Of a DNA stretch of 10,492 nt, positions 1 to 6,232 are shown one piece after another (position 1 is the first letter of the stretch; each line of letters starts with the position of its first letter). Source of the stretch: DAIUCA01 sp964613675 (GTDB lineage: Bacteria > Pseudomonadota > Gammaproteobacteria > Competibacterales > Competibacteraceae); the NCBI GenBank assembly GCA_964613675.1, contig CAZTIH010000093.1, positions 1-10,492 of the forward strand, read 5' to 3'. The translations under genes and the position numbers were made by a program. The notes under the pieces were generated by a model. The model was not told where the DNA came from and did no database searches. It saw only the letters and a list, made by a program, of their open reading frames with translations.

Positions 1-597
1 CAGAAAATTGCGCCCGATAATCATCGGTTCAGATTCGGGATGATTGGGGTTGGCGGGGATAATGGCCCGTCCCGCCGCGACTTCCTGACGAACGAAGTCA
101 GGCGTAATGACATCGGGAATTTCCGCCCCAAATGCCTCGCCATCCCGACAAATCTCATTTTCACGGGCTAAATTCTCCCGAATGGCGATATATTCCATTT
201 CCTTGGTGATGATGCCAGCGCGGGCGTACTGGAGCTGCGTGACGATTTTCCCCGATTTTGCCCGTAAAGGACGATGATTGCCGCGATCAAATAAGGAAAT
301 ATCTAACAATGCGTCTGTTTTGACACCATTGTCCTCGGGTAAGATTTGACGGCCTTCGTAGTCTTCCGTATCCCCTCTGGCAGCAATCCAGTCACTTCGC
401 AAGGGCGGTAAGCCGCGCAGAATATCGACTGCATAGTCGGGATCAGTGTACGGGCCAGAGGTATCGTAAAGCCGTAAGGAAGGTTCACCCTGTAAGGAAA
501 CTTCCCGCATCGCCACGCCTTCGAGGTGAATTTTACGGGAACCGGGAATAGGGCCTGTCGTGACGGCAAATTGTGGATCTTGGGCTGAATTTTTCAT
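1..597 (-). CDS. thiC: Phosphomethylpyrimidine synthase ThiC, N-terminal part (gene runs off the left edge)
   Basis: ThiC is a radical-SAM enzyme that converts aminoimidazole ribotide to hydroxymethylpyrimidine phosphate, the pyrimidine half of thiamine. The 199 codons present cover the family's N-terminal region: a GSRKIHLEG / AMREV segment near residues 20-33, YDTSGPYTDP around 44-53, a PLRSDWIAARGDTE block, and the end of the fragment IIGRNFL, which is a ThiC landmark. The start at 597 is the first codon after the leader and is followed by MKNSAQDPQFAV. An in-frame ATG also exists 13 codons upstream at 636. The Shine-Dalgarno sequence before 597 is weak (GCGAG). A complete TPP riboswitch lies directly upstream on the same strand, which independently supports the identification and implies repression by thiamine pyrophosphate. 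The catalytic [4Fe-4S] C-terminal motif lies outside the window. Confidence 0.96.
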   Translation of the reverse strand, partial: MKNSAQDPQFAVTTGPIPGSRKIHLEGVAMREVSLQGEPSLRLYDTSGPYTDPDYAVDILRGLPPLRSDWIAARGDTEDYEGRQILPEDNGVKTDALLDISLFDRGNHRPLRAKSGKIVTQLQYARAGIITKEMEYIAIRENLARENEICRDGEAFGAEIPDVITPDFVRQEVAAGRAIIPANPNHPESEPMIIGRNFL

Positions 598-651
598 GGG
601 TTTCGCTCGCAATAACAAGACAAAAACCCGGGACATGGGGCATGGGTTTCA
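598..651 (-). promoter_or_regulatory. Putative translational expression platform of the thiC riboswitch
   Basis: Three short segments can compete. AAACCC at 649-644 overlaps the 3' strand of P1, GGGTTT lies at 629-624, and a second AAACCC at 603-598 touches the thiC ATG. Without TPP the first AAACCC could pair with GGGTTT, leaving the start free. With TPP bound, P1 captures the first copy, so GGGTTT could pair with the second copy and occlude the start. No GC-rich hairpin followed by a long U run is present, which favours translational over transcriptional control. The pairing scheme is inferred from sequence. Confidence 0.55.
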
Positions 652-742
652 TTCCCTCCGCCGGCATGATCCGGGTCAGGTTCAACGGGTTTACGCGCAT
701 TTGGCGGACTCTCAGCCCCCTGTCGGGACACCCCTCTGAAAC
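646..742 (-). promoter_or_regulatory. TPP riboswitch aptamer (THI element) upstream of thiC
   Basis: Read on the minus strand, the leader carries the THI-box hallmarks in order: GGGGTGTCCC, a CTGAGAG core (about 710-716), CCGTTGAACCTGACCCGGAT (about 670-689) and GCCGGCGGAGGGAA (about 652-665). These match the canonical CUGAGA, ACCUGAUCUGGAUAAUGCC and GCGUAGGGA elements. The closing stem P1 can be drawn as GTTTCA (742-737) with TGAAAC (651-646), a perfect six-pair helix. It senses thiamine pyrophosphate and here almost certainly controls thiC, whose start lies 48 bases beyond P1. Confidence 0.96.
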
Positions 743-749
743 GGTTCCC

Positions 750-777
750 ACGATGCGCCGCATTTTTTGCCTGTCAA
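750..777 (-). promoter_or_regulatory. Candidate sigma70 promoter for thiC
   Basis: On the minus strand a perfect -35 hexamer TTGACA (777-772) is followed after 16 bases by a weak -10, CATCGT (755-750). A transcription start about seven bases later would fall near 743, immediately before P1 of the aptamer, which is the expected placement. The -10 matches the consensus at only three of six positions. Confidence 0.45.
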
Positions 778-801
778 GACCATTATTTTTCGGGTTATTT
801 G

Positions 802-841
802 AACGCCTCCCCAAATCTGCGAGTCTCTACGGGGGCGTTTT
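802..841 (+). terminator. Terminator-like hairpin in the leader of the choice-of-anchor I gene
   Basis: AACGCCTCCCC (802-812) pairs with GGGGGCGTTTT (831-841) with a single bulge, an 18-base loop and a short T run on the plus strand. It lies about 40 bases before the start codon at 881. It could be an attenuator or 5' UTR hairpin of that gene, or a block against antisense transcription out of the thiC side. No plus-strand gene lies upstream for it to terminate. On the minus strand it has no T run. Confidence 0.4.
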
Positions 842-867
842 GTCATAAAACTGTTCCAACAACTTAT

Positions 868-871
868 GGAG
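868..871 (+). promoter_or_regulatory. Ribosome binding site that fixes the start at 881
   Basis: GGAG lies nine bases before ATG 881. An upstream in-frame ATG at 866 overlaps this site and has no Shine-Dalgarno of its own, so 881 is preferred. That choice also puts the signal peptide exactly at the N-terminus. Confidence 0.7.
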
Positions 872-880
872 ATCTTTCCC

Positions 881-2446
881 ATGAAAATCGTCTGTTCTTT
901 TGCTGTTGCCGTGGCGTTGGCCTTGCCGCTTGGGGTGCAAGCCGACACGACGACCGGTCGTCTCGTGATGACGCCGCTAAGTCGTTACGCGACCGGTATT
1001 TTTAACCAAAGCGCCGCCGAAATTGCGACCTACGACGCGATGAGTCACCAGCTTTTTGTGGTGAACGCAGGGTCTTCGCGGGTGGATGTGTACCGCCTCG
1101 ATCCCACCGATCCCCACACCCTCGAAGCCATGGGTTCATTGGAATTGGCCGGGGTGCCGAACAGTGTCGCGGTGAAAAATGGCCTCCTCGCGGTGGCGGT
1201 GGAAGCGGATCCCGTCACCGATCCGGGGCAGGTGCAGTTCTTTCGCGCCGACACGCGGACGTTGGTGGGTGCGGTCTCCGTAGGCGCGTTGCCCGATATG
1301 GTGACGTTTACCTCGGATGGCTTGACGGTGCTGGTGGCGAATGAAGGGGAACCGCGAGGTGATCTCGACCCTGAAGGTTCGGTGAGTGTCATTGATTTGA
1401 GTCAAGGCGTTGAGAATGCCACGGTTCGCACGGCCCATTTCCGCGACCTAAACACGGAAGCGTTGCGCGAGGCGGGCGTTCGGATTACGGCGGGAAAAAC
1501 GATTGCCGAGGACGCAGAACCCGAGTACATCGCCGTCGCGCCCGACGACAAAACGGCTTATGTCGCGTTGCAGGAGAACAATGCGATAGCGGTGGTGGAC
1601 ATTGCCGATGCGCGCATCGTCGCGGTATGGCCCATGGGATTGATCGACCACAGCCTACCAGGGTACGAAATCGATGTTTCCGATCGCGATGGCGGAATCA
1701 ACCTGCGGAATTGGCCGATTTTCGGGATGCACATGCCCGATAGCATTGCTACCTACGAGACCCAGGGCGTGACGTACATCGTGACGGCGAATGAAGGTGA
1801 TGACCGCGATGACTTTTTAGCCGAACCGGAAAGTGTTGCGGTCAGCCGTCTGAAACTCGATCCCGAGACGTTCCCCGATGCAGAGGAACTTCAGAAGGAT
1901 GAAAATTTAGGACGTTTACGGGTTTCGCGGTTGGATGGCGATCTGAACGGCGATGGTCAACATCAGCAATTGTGGGCTTATGGCACGCGGTCTTTTTCCA
2001 TTTGGACGACGGATGGAGAACGGGTGTACGACAGTGGAAGCGATTTTGAGCGGATAACGGCGGAACGTTTTCCCAATCACTTCAATGCCAGCCACAGCAA
2101 CAACACCTTTGAAGGACGTTCGCCGAGAAAGGGGCCGGAACCAGAAGGCGTTGCAATTGCGCAGTTTGGCGATCGTTCGTTCGCGTTCACTGGGCTAGAG
2201 CGGATTGGGGGCGTGATGGTTTACGAGGTGACCGAGCCACGTGAACCGCGTTTTGTGGAGTATGTGAACAATCGCAACTTTGCGGTGGAACCTGCGGAAG
2301 ATACGACGAGTGATTTGGGGCCAGAGGGGCTGTTAATCATTCCTGCGGCGGAAAATCCTTACAATGATCACCAACAGCTCCTGGTTGTGGCAAACGAAGT
2401 CAGTGGCAGCATAGCGATTTACGCCCTCGAACTGGTTAACGATTAA
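881..2446 (+). CDS. Secreted choice-of-anchor I family beta-propeller protein
   Basis: The 521-residue protein starts with a signal peptide (MKIVCSFAVAVALALPLGVQA, likely cut before Asp22) and is predicted to be exported. The body has the repeating segments of the choice-of-anchor I / phytase-like esterase propeller family: GVPNSVAV, GALPDMVTFTSDGLTVLVAN, GSVSVIDLS, GMHMPDSIATYE, VTANEGDDRDD, YGTRSFSIWTTDGERVYDSG, KGPEPEGVAIAQFGDR and a terminal LGPEGLLIIPA. Acid-rich loops (ANEGDDRD, DLNGDGQ) could bind calcium. These proteins are often annotated as alkaline phosphatase or esterase-like, but no catalytic residues can be assigned with confidence. No C-terminal anchor is visible; the chain ends in YALELVND, so it is probably periplasmic or released. 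It is divergent from thiC and seems monocistronic. The family call is strong, the biochemical activity unknown. Confidence 0.88.
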   Translation: MKIVCSFAVAVALALPLGVQADTTTGRLVMTPLSRYATGIFNQSAAEIATYDAMSHQLFVVNAGSSRVDVYRLDPTDPHTLEAMGSLELAGVPNSVAVKNGLLAVAVEADPVTDPGQVQFFRADTRTLVGAVSVGALPDMVTFTSDGLTVLVANEGEPRGDLDPEGSVSVIDLSQGVENATVRTAHFRDLNTEALREAGVRITAGKTIAEDAEPEYIAVAPDDKTAYVALQENNAIAVVDIADARIVAVWPMGLIDHSLPGYEIDVSDRDGGINLRNWPIFGMHMPDSIATYETQGVTYIVTANEGDDRDDFLAEPESVAVSRLKLDPETFPDAEELQKDENLGRLRVSRLDGDLNGDGQHQQLWAYGTRSFSIWTTDGERVYDSGSDFERITAERFPNHFNASHSNNTFEGRSPRKGPEPEGVAIAQFGDRSFAFTGLERIGGVMVYEVTEPREPRFVEYVNNRNFAVEPAEDTTSDLGPEGLLIIPAAENPYNDHQQLLVVANEVSGSIAIYALELVND

Positions 2447-2482
2447 GTTTTCACGAATGCCCTGACCGAAACGCGCGACAAG

Positions 2483-2502
2483 CCCCGTCCTTCAGGGCGG
2501 GG
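2483..2502. repeat. IS200/IS605-like palindrome (possible element-end remnant or hairpin terminator)
   Basis: CCCCGTCC-TTCA-GGGCGGGG forms an eight-pair stem (one G-T pair) with a four-base loop. This stem-loop closely resembles the terminal palindromes I know from IS200/IS605 and solo tnpB elements. No tnpA or tnpB reading frame adjoins it. It sits 36 bases after the stop of the choice-of-anchor I gene and could serve as a factor-independent hairpin, but it lacks a T run on either strand. Confidence 0.5.
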
Positions 2503-2553
2503 TACATTTCTAGATAACGCCTTGCTTCAGCCATTTCACGAGGCCGTCATTAC

Positions 2554-2594
2554 AAAGACGAATTTTGGCTGACTTTGAAGGAAAAATCGTCTTT
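2554..2594. terminator. Inverted repeat at the 3' end of the LonSB gene
   Basis: AAAGACGA (2554-2561) and TCGTCTTT (2587-2594) are perfect inverted repeats. After one mismatch the stem extends by TTTT/AAAA, around a 15-base loop. It overlaps the LonSB stop codon and lies between two convergent genes, so a weak bidirectional terminator is plausible. The stem is AT-rich and the T run is short. Confidence 0.35.
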
Positions 2595-3225
2595 AAGGGG
2601 AACGACGGCGATTGGATAAGGATTTTTGGGCAATTTCTTGCAATTTTTCGGCGCGTTCCAAAATCGTCGGTGTGGCCAACAACGCTTGTTTTTCCAAAGG
2701 CTCTAGCGGCAAGTTAATCGACAAAAAGTTGACGAGTGCCGCGCCCTCAAATTGGCGTAGGGCTTCTAAATCAACCTGTATATTGTTGAATTCAAAGTAA
2801 TTATAAAATGCCTGACGCAATGGGGTAGGGTCGATTTCGATGTCATCGTCGAGATCGCTGCGGAAATCGTTGTAATTCACCTTAAAGCGGCGATAGCCCC
2901 GAGTCGTCGAGATCTCTTCGCCCACTTGGAAGCGACAGACGCCAAGTAGATTGATGAGAAAGCGGCCATCGGTCGTTTCGTTGAACGCCACAATTCGTCC
3001 TACACAGCCCAGTTCGCACAGACTTTTGTCGTCTTTCGTCGGGTCTGGCTGCGCGATGCCCATCAAACGTCCCTGGATCAGAGCATCGACGATCATATTG
3101 AGGTAACGTGGCTCGAATATGTTGAGGGGCAATTGCGCATGGGGTAGCAAGATGGCGCCACCTAAAGGGAAAACGGGCAGGGTATCAGGCAGCGCCTCAA
3201 AATTGGGGGTAAAAGGGTGCGTCAT
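2593..3225 (-). CDS. LON peptidase substrate-binding (LonSB) domain protein
   Basis: This 210-residue protein matches the N-terminal substrate-binding domain of ATP-dependent protease Lon without any ATPase or protease part. Typical signatures are LPVFPLGGAILLPHAQLPLNIFEPRYL (about 15-41), a GCVGRIV strand near residue 93 and the helical C-terminal half ending in LLATPTILERAEKLQEIAQ. Such stand-alone proteins are about 200 residues long and are common in proteobacteria; their role is unproven, possibly substrate recognition or adaptor work. The start at 3225 (MTHPFTPN) is chosen because homologues begin just before the FPL motif. A longer reading from 3288 adds a Cys/Arg-rich, family-unlike leader and would collide with the divergent DUF4124 gene. 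The Shine-Dalgarno is weak (ACGAG). Confidence 0.88.
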   Translation of the reverse strand: MTHPFTPNFEALPDTLPVFPLGGAILLPHAQLPLNIFEPRYLNMIVDALIQGRLMGIAQPDPTKDDKSLCELGCVGRIVAFNETTDGRFLINLLGVCRFQVGEEISTTRGYRRFKVNYNDFRSDLDDDIEIDPTPLRQAFYNYFEFNNIQVDLEALRQFEGAALVNFLSINLPLEPLEKQALLATPTILERAEKLQEIAQKSLSNRRRSP

Positions 3226-3287
3226 GACGGCAAACTCGTGGCAAAAGCGACAATTTCTGTGGACAACGACTTGACGAGAACAGTGCA

Positions 3288-3746
3288 ATGTACCGAGCGA
3301 TTAACCTTCTCATTTTGTTCAGTTTATTTTATGCCGCTGCGGGGGAGGGACGTGAACTCTATCGTTATGTAGACGAACAGGGGCGCGTTCAATTTAGCGA
3401 TCGGCCCCCCAATTCGGAAGCCGAAACCATCACGGTTAAACCCATTGCACCGACAGGCGGGGGGGGGTTGCGCCCTGAGGAAAAGCGGCTGGCGGATGAG
3501 ATCGAGGCCCGTCGTCAGCAAGCACGTCAACAGCGGAATCGGGCTGCCGAGCAGGAATCGCGTGCGGCGGCCCGTGCGGCGGCAGCGACCGAACGAAATA
3601 AGGCGCGTCAATGTGCGCATCTGGCGAGAACGATTGACGACCGCGACCGCCGATTGCGGGCTGGGTACAGTGCGGCGGATGGAGTGAAGTGGCGACGCGA
3701 GCGCGATAACGCCCAACGTGACGCCTTTCAGTTGCAATGTCCGTAG
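3288..3746 (+). CDS. Secreted DUF4124 domain protein
   Basis: The 152-residue product has a hydrophobic signal sequence (residues 1 to about 18, ending YAAA) and then the DUF4124 core RELYRYVDEQGRVQFSDRPP (about 22-41), a small domain typical of gammaproteobacterial envelope proteins and of unknown function. Residues 57-60 are four glycines, three of them encoded by a run of nine G. The rest is an Arg/Ala/Glu-rich segment (about 62-106) likely to form a coiled coil, followed by a tail with two cysteines (near 108 and 151) that could form a disulfide in the periplasm. GAG lies about nine bases before ATG 3288. It is divergent from the LonSB gene with a 62-bp spacer. Confidence 0.82.
   Translation: MYRAINLLILFSLFYAAAGEGRELYRYVDEQGRVQFSDRPPNSEAETITVKPIAPTGGGGLRPEEKRLADEIEARRQQARQQRNRAAEQESRAAARAAAATERNKARQCAHLARTIDDRDRRLRAGYSAADGVKWRRERDNAQRDAFQLQCP
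3459..3467 (+). repeat. Nine-G homopolymer inside the DUF4124 gene
   Basis: Nine consecutive G follow GGC in the codons for Gly57-Gly60, at the linker between the DUF4124 core and the coiled-coil part. A one-base slip would keep the signal peptide and core but replace the rest. The tract is visible directly; any phase-variable role is only a possibility. Confidence 0.8.
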
Positions 3747-3777
3747 AAATTTGGGGTAAAAGTTGGAAAACTAAGGG

Positions 3778-4035
3778 TTAATTCGGCGGATCGTCGTATA
3801 AATCTGCCGGGGTCATCGAATCCTTACCTTCATTGGGAGAATTGGGGCGGCCCAAAGTGACGATAATGAGACTGCCAAAGGTGATTAGAACCGTTGCGGG
3901 GACAAATCCGATCAAAAACAGGCCCCAGTTCGTACTGATACCGCTAAAGAGCAGAAATAGACTGCTAAGTAGGAAAAATCCCGTCGCGATTCCCCCAATG
4001 TACATCAATTTACGACAGACTTGAATGATATTCAC
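3778..4035 (-). CDS. Small two-helix membrane protein of unknown function, coupled to rfbB
   Basis: The 85-residue product begins at GTG 4035, whose GTGA overlaps the TGA stop of rfbB (4034-4032). A GAGG Shine-Dalgarno lies eight bases before the GTG. An upstream ATG at 4071 would put 12 extra residues inside rfbB and lacks this site. Two hydrophobic stretches (about residues 13-33 and 38-61) are separated by a short GISTNWG loop. The C-terminus is polar and acidic (GRPNSPNEGKDSMTPADLYDDPPN), suggesting an inner-membrane hairpin with a charged tail. I do not recognise a family. The stop-start overlap with rfbB argues for co-translation and perhaps a role in the same surface-glycan pathway, but that is inference. 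Confidence 0.75.
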   Translation of the reverse strand: MNIIQVCRKLMYIGGIATGFFLLSSLFLLFSGISTNWGLFLIGFVPATVLITFGSLIIVTLGRPNSPNEGKDSMTPADLYDDPPN

Positions 4036-5039
4036 GGTGCGTGCCTCGTTTCGTAGCGTTGCAAATACCATTGGACGGTTTTGCGAATCCCAGTTTCAAA
4101 AGTTTCGTTGGGACGCCATTGTAATTCTGATTCCATGCGTTGAGCGTCGATGGCATAGCGCCAATCATGACCGGGGCGGTCGGTAACGAAGGTCAATAAA
4201 CCATTGTGAGGGGCGTTTTGCGGACGAAATTCATCCAATAAATGGCAAATCATTTCCGCAATCCGCAAATTGGCCCATTCATTGTGTCCCCCGATGTTGT
4301 AGGTTTCACCCACAATGCCTGCCGTCAATACGCGGTGGATTCCCCGACAATGGTCTTCGACATACAACCAGTCCCGAATGTTGGAACCATCGCCGTAAAT
4401 AGGGATAGGGCGTTGGTAAAAGGCATTGCGAATGACCGTGGGGATAAATTTCTCATCGTGCTGAAAGGGGCCATAATTATTGGAACAATTCGTCGTGACG
4501 ACGGGAAGCTTATAGGTATGGAAGTAAGCGCGAACTAGGTGGTCTGAACTGGCTTTGCTGGCAGAGTATGGGGAATTTGGGGAGTATGGGGTTTTTTCGG
4601 TAAATGGGGGATCAGTACGACTTAGCGTGCCATATACCTCATCTGTAGAAACATGATGGAAACGAACGGAATTTTTACCTTCCCAAGCGTGACGGCAGGC
4701 TTCGAGCAAAGTAAATGTACCGACAATGTTGGTATGAATAAAAGCAGCAGGGCCAGAAATCGAACGATCAACATGACTTTCTGCGGCAAAGTGGACGACC
4801 GTGTCGATATTGTGTTCACGCAACAATTGTTCGACGAGTTCCCGATCCGCAATATCTCCCACAATTAGGTGGTGACGTTGTGAATCAAGATCGGTAAGGG
4901 CGGTTTGATCGGCGGCATAAGTTAGGAGATCGAGGTTGATAATCGTGACTTGAGGATCCGCTTTAAGGAGATAATGGATAAAATTGCTCCCGATAAAACC
5001 AGCACCACCCGTCACTAGAATTTTTTGAGGTTGAAACAT
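4032..5039 (-). CDS. rfbB: dTDP-glucose 4,6-dehydratase
   Basis: The 335-residue extended short-chain dehydrogenase makes dTDP-4-keto-6-deoxyglucose, the second step towards dTDP-L-rhamnose and related deoxysugars for O-antigen or capsule. Evidence: the NAD-binding motif VTGGAGFIGS (9-18); HFAAESHVDRSI (83-94); the RmlB-specific STDEVYG (131-137), whose Thr132-Asp133-Glu134 are the dehydratase triad residues; YSASK (158-162) with catalytic Tyr and Lys; NCSNNYGP; and RPGHDWRYAID (288-298). Length fits the family. The start at 5039 gives MFQPQKILVTGG, as expected; a longer frame up to 5144 only adds an unrelated leader inside the divergent methyltransferase gene. No rmlA, rmlC or rmlD is present in the window, so the pathway must be completed elsewhere. 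Confidence 0.95.
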   Translation of the reverse strand: MFQPQKILVTGGAGFIGSNFIHYLLKADPQVTIINLDLLTYAADQTALTDLDSQRHHLIVGDIADRELVEQLLREHNIDTVVHFAAESHVDRSISGPAAFIHTNIVGTFTLLEACRHAWEGKNSVRFHHVSTDEVYGTLSRTDPPFTEKTPYSPNSPYSASKASSDHLVRAYFHTYKLPVVTTNCSNNYGPFQHDEKFIPTVIRNAFYQRPIPIYGDGSNIRDWLYVEDHCRGIHRVLTAGIVGETYNIGGHNEWANLRIAEMICHLLDEFRPQNAPHNGLLTFVTDRPGHDWRYAIDAQRMESELQWRPNETFETGIRKTVQWYLQRYETRHAP

Positions 5040-5044
5040 CTTAA

Positions 5045-6157
5045 ATGCGTCCAAATGAGCAGGATGAGTCGTTGCCTGCGGGATGCGAGGCGCGTTGTCG
5101 AGGTTGTCGTTATCGGCAACTGTCGAGGGGCGAAGGCCATGCACGTAAAATGGCCTGGTTGCAGCGAATTTTGCAGCCGTGGGCCGCGCAATTACAGCCG
5201 ATAAAAGACGATCAATCGCGACCTTGGCATTATCGCCGTAAAGTGCAGTTGGCAGCGCATTTTGAAGGGACTTGGCAACTGGGTCTGCGTTGGCGTGACG
5301 AGGTAATTGCGATTCCGAACTGCCCCATTCATACCCCTCGCATCAATGATGCTGCCAGAATTATCGTTCGTTATCTCCCTGATTTTGAAGCGTTTCCGCT
5401 GTTTGCTTATGCGCAAACCGATCGTCAGGTGGTATTAGTCGTCAAGTCGAAAACAGCCGCGCTGAACTGGGTTAACGATGAGGTTCGCGATGCGCTGGCC
5501 CGTATCGGCATTGAAGGATTGTGGGTGCATTATTACCCCGCTGCGGGCATTCGATTATTCGCCAAGTCGGGGTGGCAACTTTTATGGGGCCAACCGACCA
5601 GTCAGAGCAAAGAGGGCCTAATTTATGGCCCCACAACTTTTCTTCAGCAGCAAGGGGAGTTGCACGAGCAAGCAATTGAATTGGCAAAAGATTTTCTGGC
5701 GCCTAAAGCGGGCGATGCAGTGCTCGATCTGTACTGTGGTTTAGGCGCAAGTTTGCGTCACTGGTTAATGCGAACGCCCAAAGTATTAGGCGTAGAATGG
5801 GGGGCAGAAGCGGTTGAACTCGCTAAATTGAATGCCCCTGGTGCGGAAATTTTACGGGGATTAGTGACCGAACGGTTGCCGCAAATTCGGCAGTGGTGGA
5901 AAGCGCAAGCGGCTTCAGAAGGATTTATTTATCTGAATCCGCCCAGAACCGGGGGGGACTTATCGGTATTGCAGTGGATTTCACAAGAAAGTCGTCCTCG
6001 GCGTATCGCTTATCTTGCTTGCGCGGCGCGTTCTCTAGGGCGGGATTTACAGCGATTGGATTCCGCTGGCTATCGCGTAGATGCCCTCTACCCGTTCGAT
6101 TTTTTCCCCCAAACGGATCACGTAGAAACCCTGGCGTTGCTCAGTCGCGGGTCATAG
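5045..6157 (+). CDS. RlmC-like 23S rRNA uracil-C5 methyltransferase (TrmA/RlmC/RlmD family)
   Basis: The 370-residue protein is a SAM-dependent RNA m5U methyltransferase. Iron-sulfur ligands appear as Cys14-x3-Cys18-x2-Cys21 plus Cys93 (PNCPIHT). The SAM-binding domain shows LDLYCGLGAS (227-236), and a substrate loop YGPTTFLQQQ precedes it. NPPR (298-301), a nucleophilic Cys326 in YLACAARSLGRDL and the general base Glu361 in HVETLALL complete the active site. Asn in place of Asp in the DPPR motif, the absence of an N-terminal TRAM domain and the length all resemble RlmC (m5U747 of 23S rRNA) more than RlmD or TrmA, as far as I recall. ATG 5045 directly follows an in-frame TAA, so it is the earliest start. 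The nearest GAGG is 14 bases away, so a TTG at 5072 is a weaker alternative. Its start is five bases from that of rfbB on the opposite strand. Confidence 0.85.
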   Translation: MRPNEQDESLPAGCEARCRGCRYRQLSRGEGHARKMAWLQRILQPWAAQLQPIKDDQSRPWHYRRKVQLAAHFEGTWQLGLRWRDEVIAIPNCPIHTPRINDAARIIVRYLPDFEAFPLFAYAQTDRQVVLVVKSKTAALNWVNDEVRDALARIGIEGLWVHYYPAAGIRLFAKSGWQLLWGQPTSQSKEGLIYGPTTFLQQQGELHEQAIELAKDFLAPKAGDAVLDLYCGLGASLRHWLMRTPKVLGVEWGAEAVELAKLNAPGAEILRGLVTERLPQIRQWWKAQAASEGFIYLNPPRTGGDLSVLQWISQESRPRRIAYLACAARSLGRDLQRLDSAGYRVDALYPFDFFPQTDHVETLALLSRGS

Positions 6158-6218
6158 AGAGATGTCTATAAGATGCGCTCTGACGCAATTTTTACGTAAC
6201 ATCATTTCTCTTCATAAC

Positions 6219-6224
6219 AGGTGA
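6219..6224 (+). promoter_or_regulatory. Ribosome binding site that fixes the sulfotransferase start at 6233
   Basis: AGGTGA lies eight bases before ATG 6233. A GTG at 6221 in the same frame would place this Shine-Dalgarno inside the coding sequence, so the ATG is preferred. Confidence 0.75.
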
Positions 6225-6232
6225 ATTGGGTC

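Noticed and set aside
573..848. Open frames of 78-93 codons on both strands across the riboswitch region (533-948)
   Set aside because: They cross a conserved structured RNA and the leaders of thiC and the choice-of-anchor I gene, and show no protein-family signal.
866..880. Upstream in-frame ATG at 866 as start of the choice-of-anchor I gene
   Set aside because: It would add MEIFP before the signal peptide and overlaps the Shine-Dalgarno serving ATG 881.
2510..2592. Minus-strand open stretch encoding about 25 residues ending GLVKWLKQGVI, next to the IS-like palindrome, as a possible transposase remnant
   Set aside because: It is just a shifted-frame continuation past the LonSB gene, with no start codon and no TnpB motif.
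3226..3288. LonSB start at 3288, giving overlap with the divergent DUF4124 gene
   Set aside because: The extra 21 residues are Cys/Arg/His-rich and unlike the family; MTHPF at 3225 fits better.
5936..5950. Asn instead of Asp in the DPPR motif of the RNA methyltransferase as a sign of altered substrate or inactivity
   Set aside because: As I recall, RlmC enzymes normally carry NPPR, and the catalytic Cys and Glu are present, so this supports the RlmC assignment.
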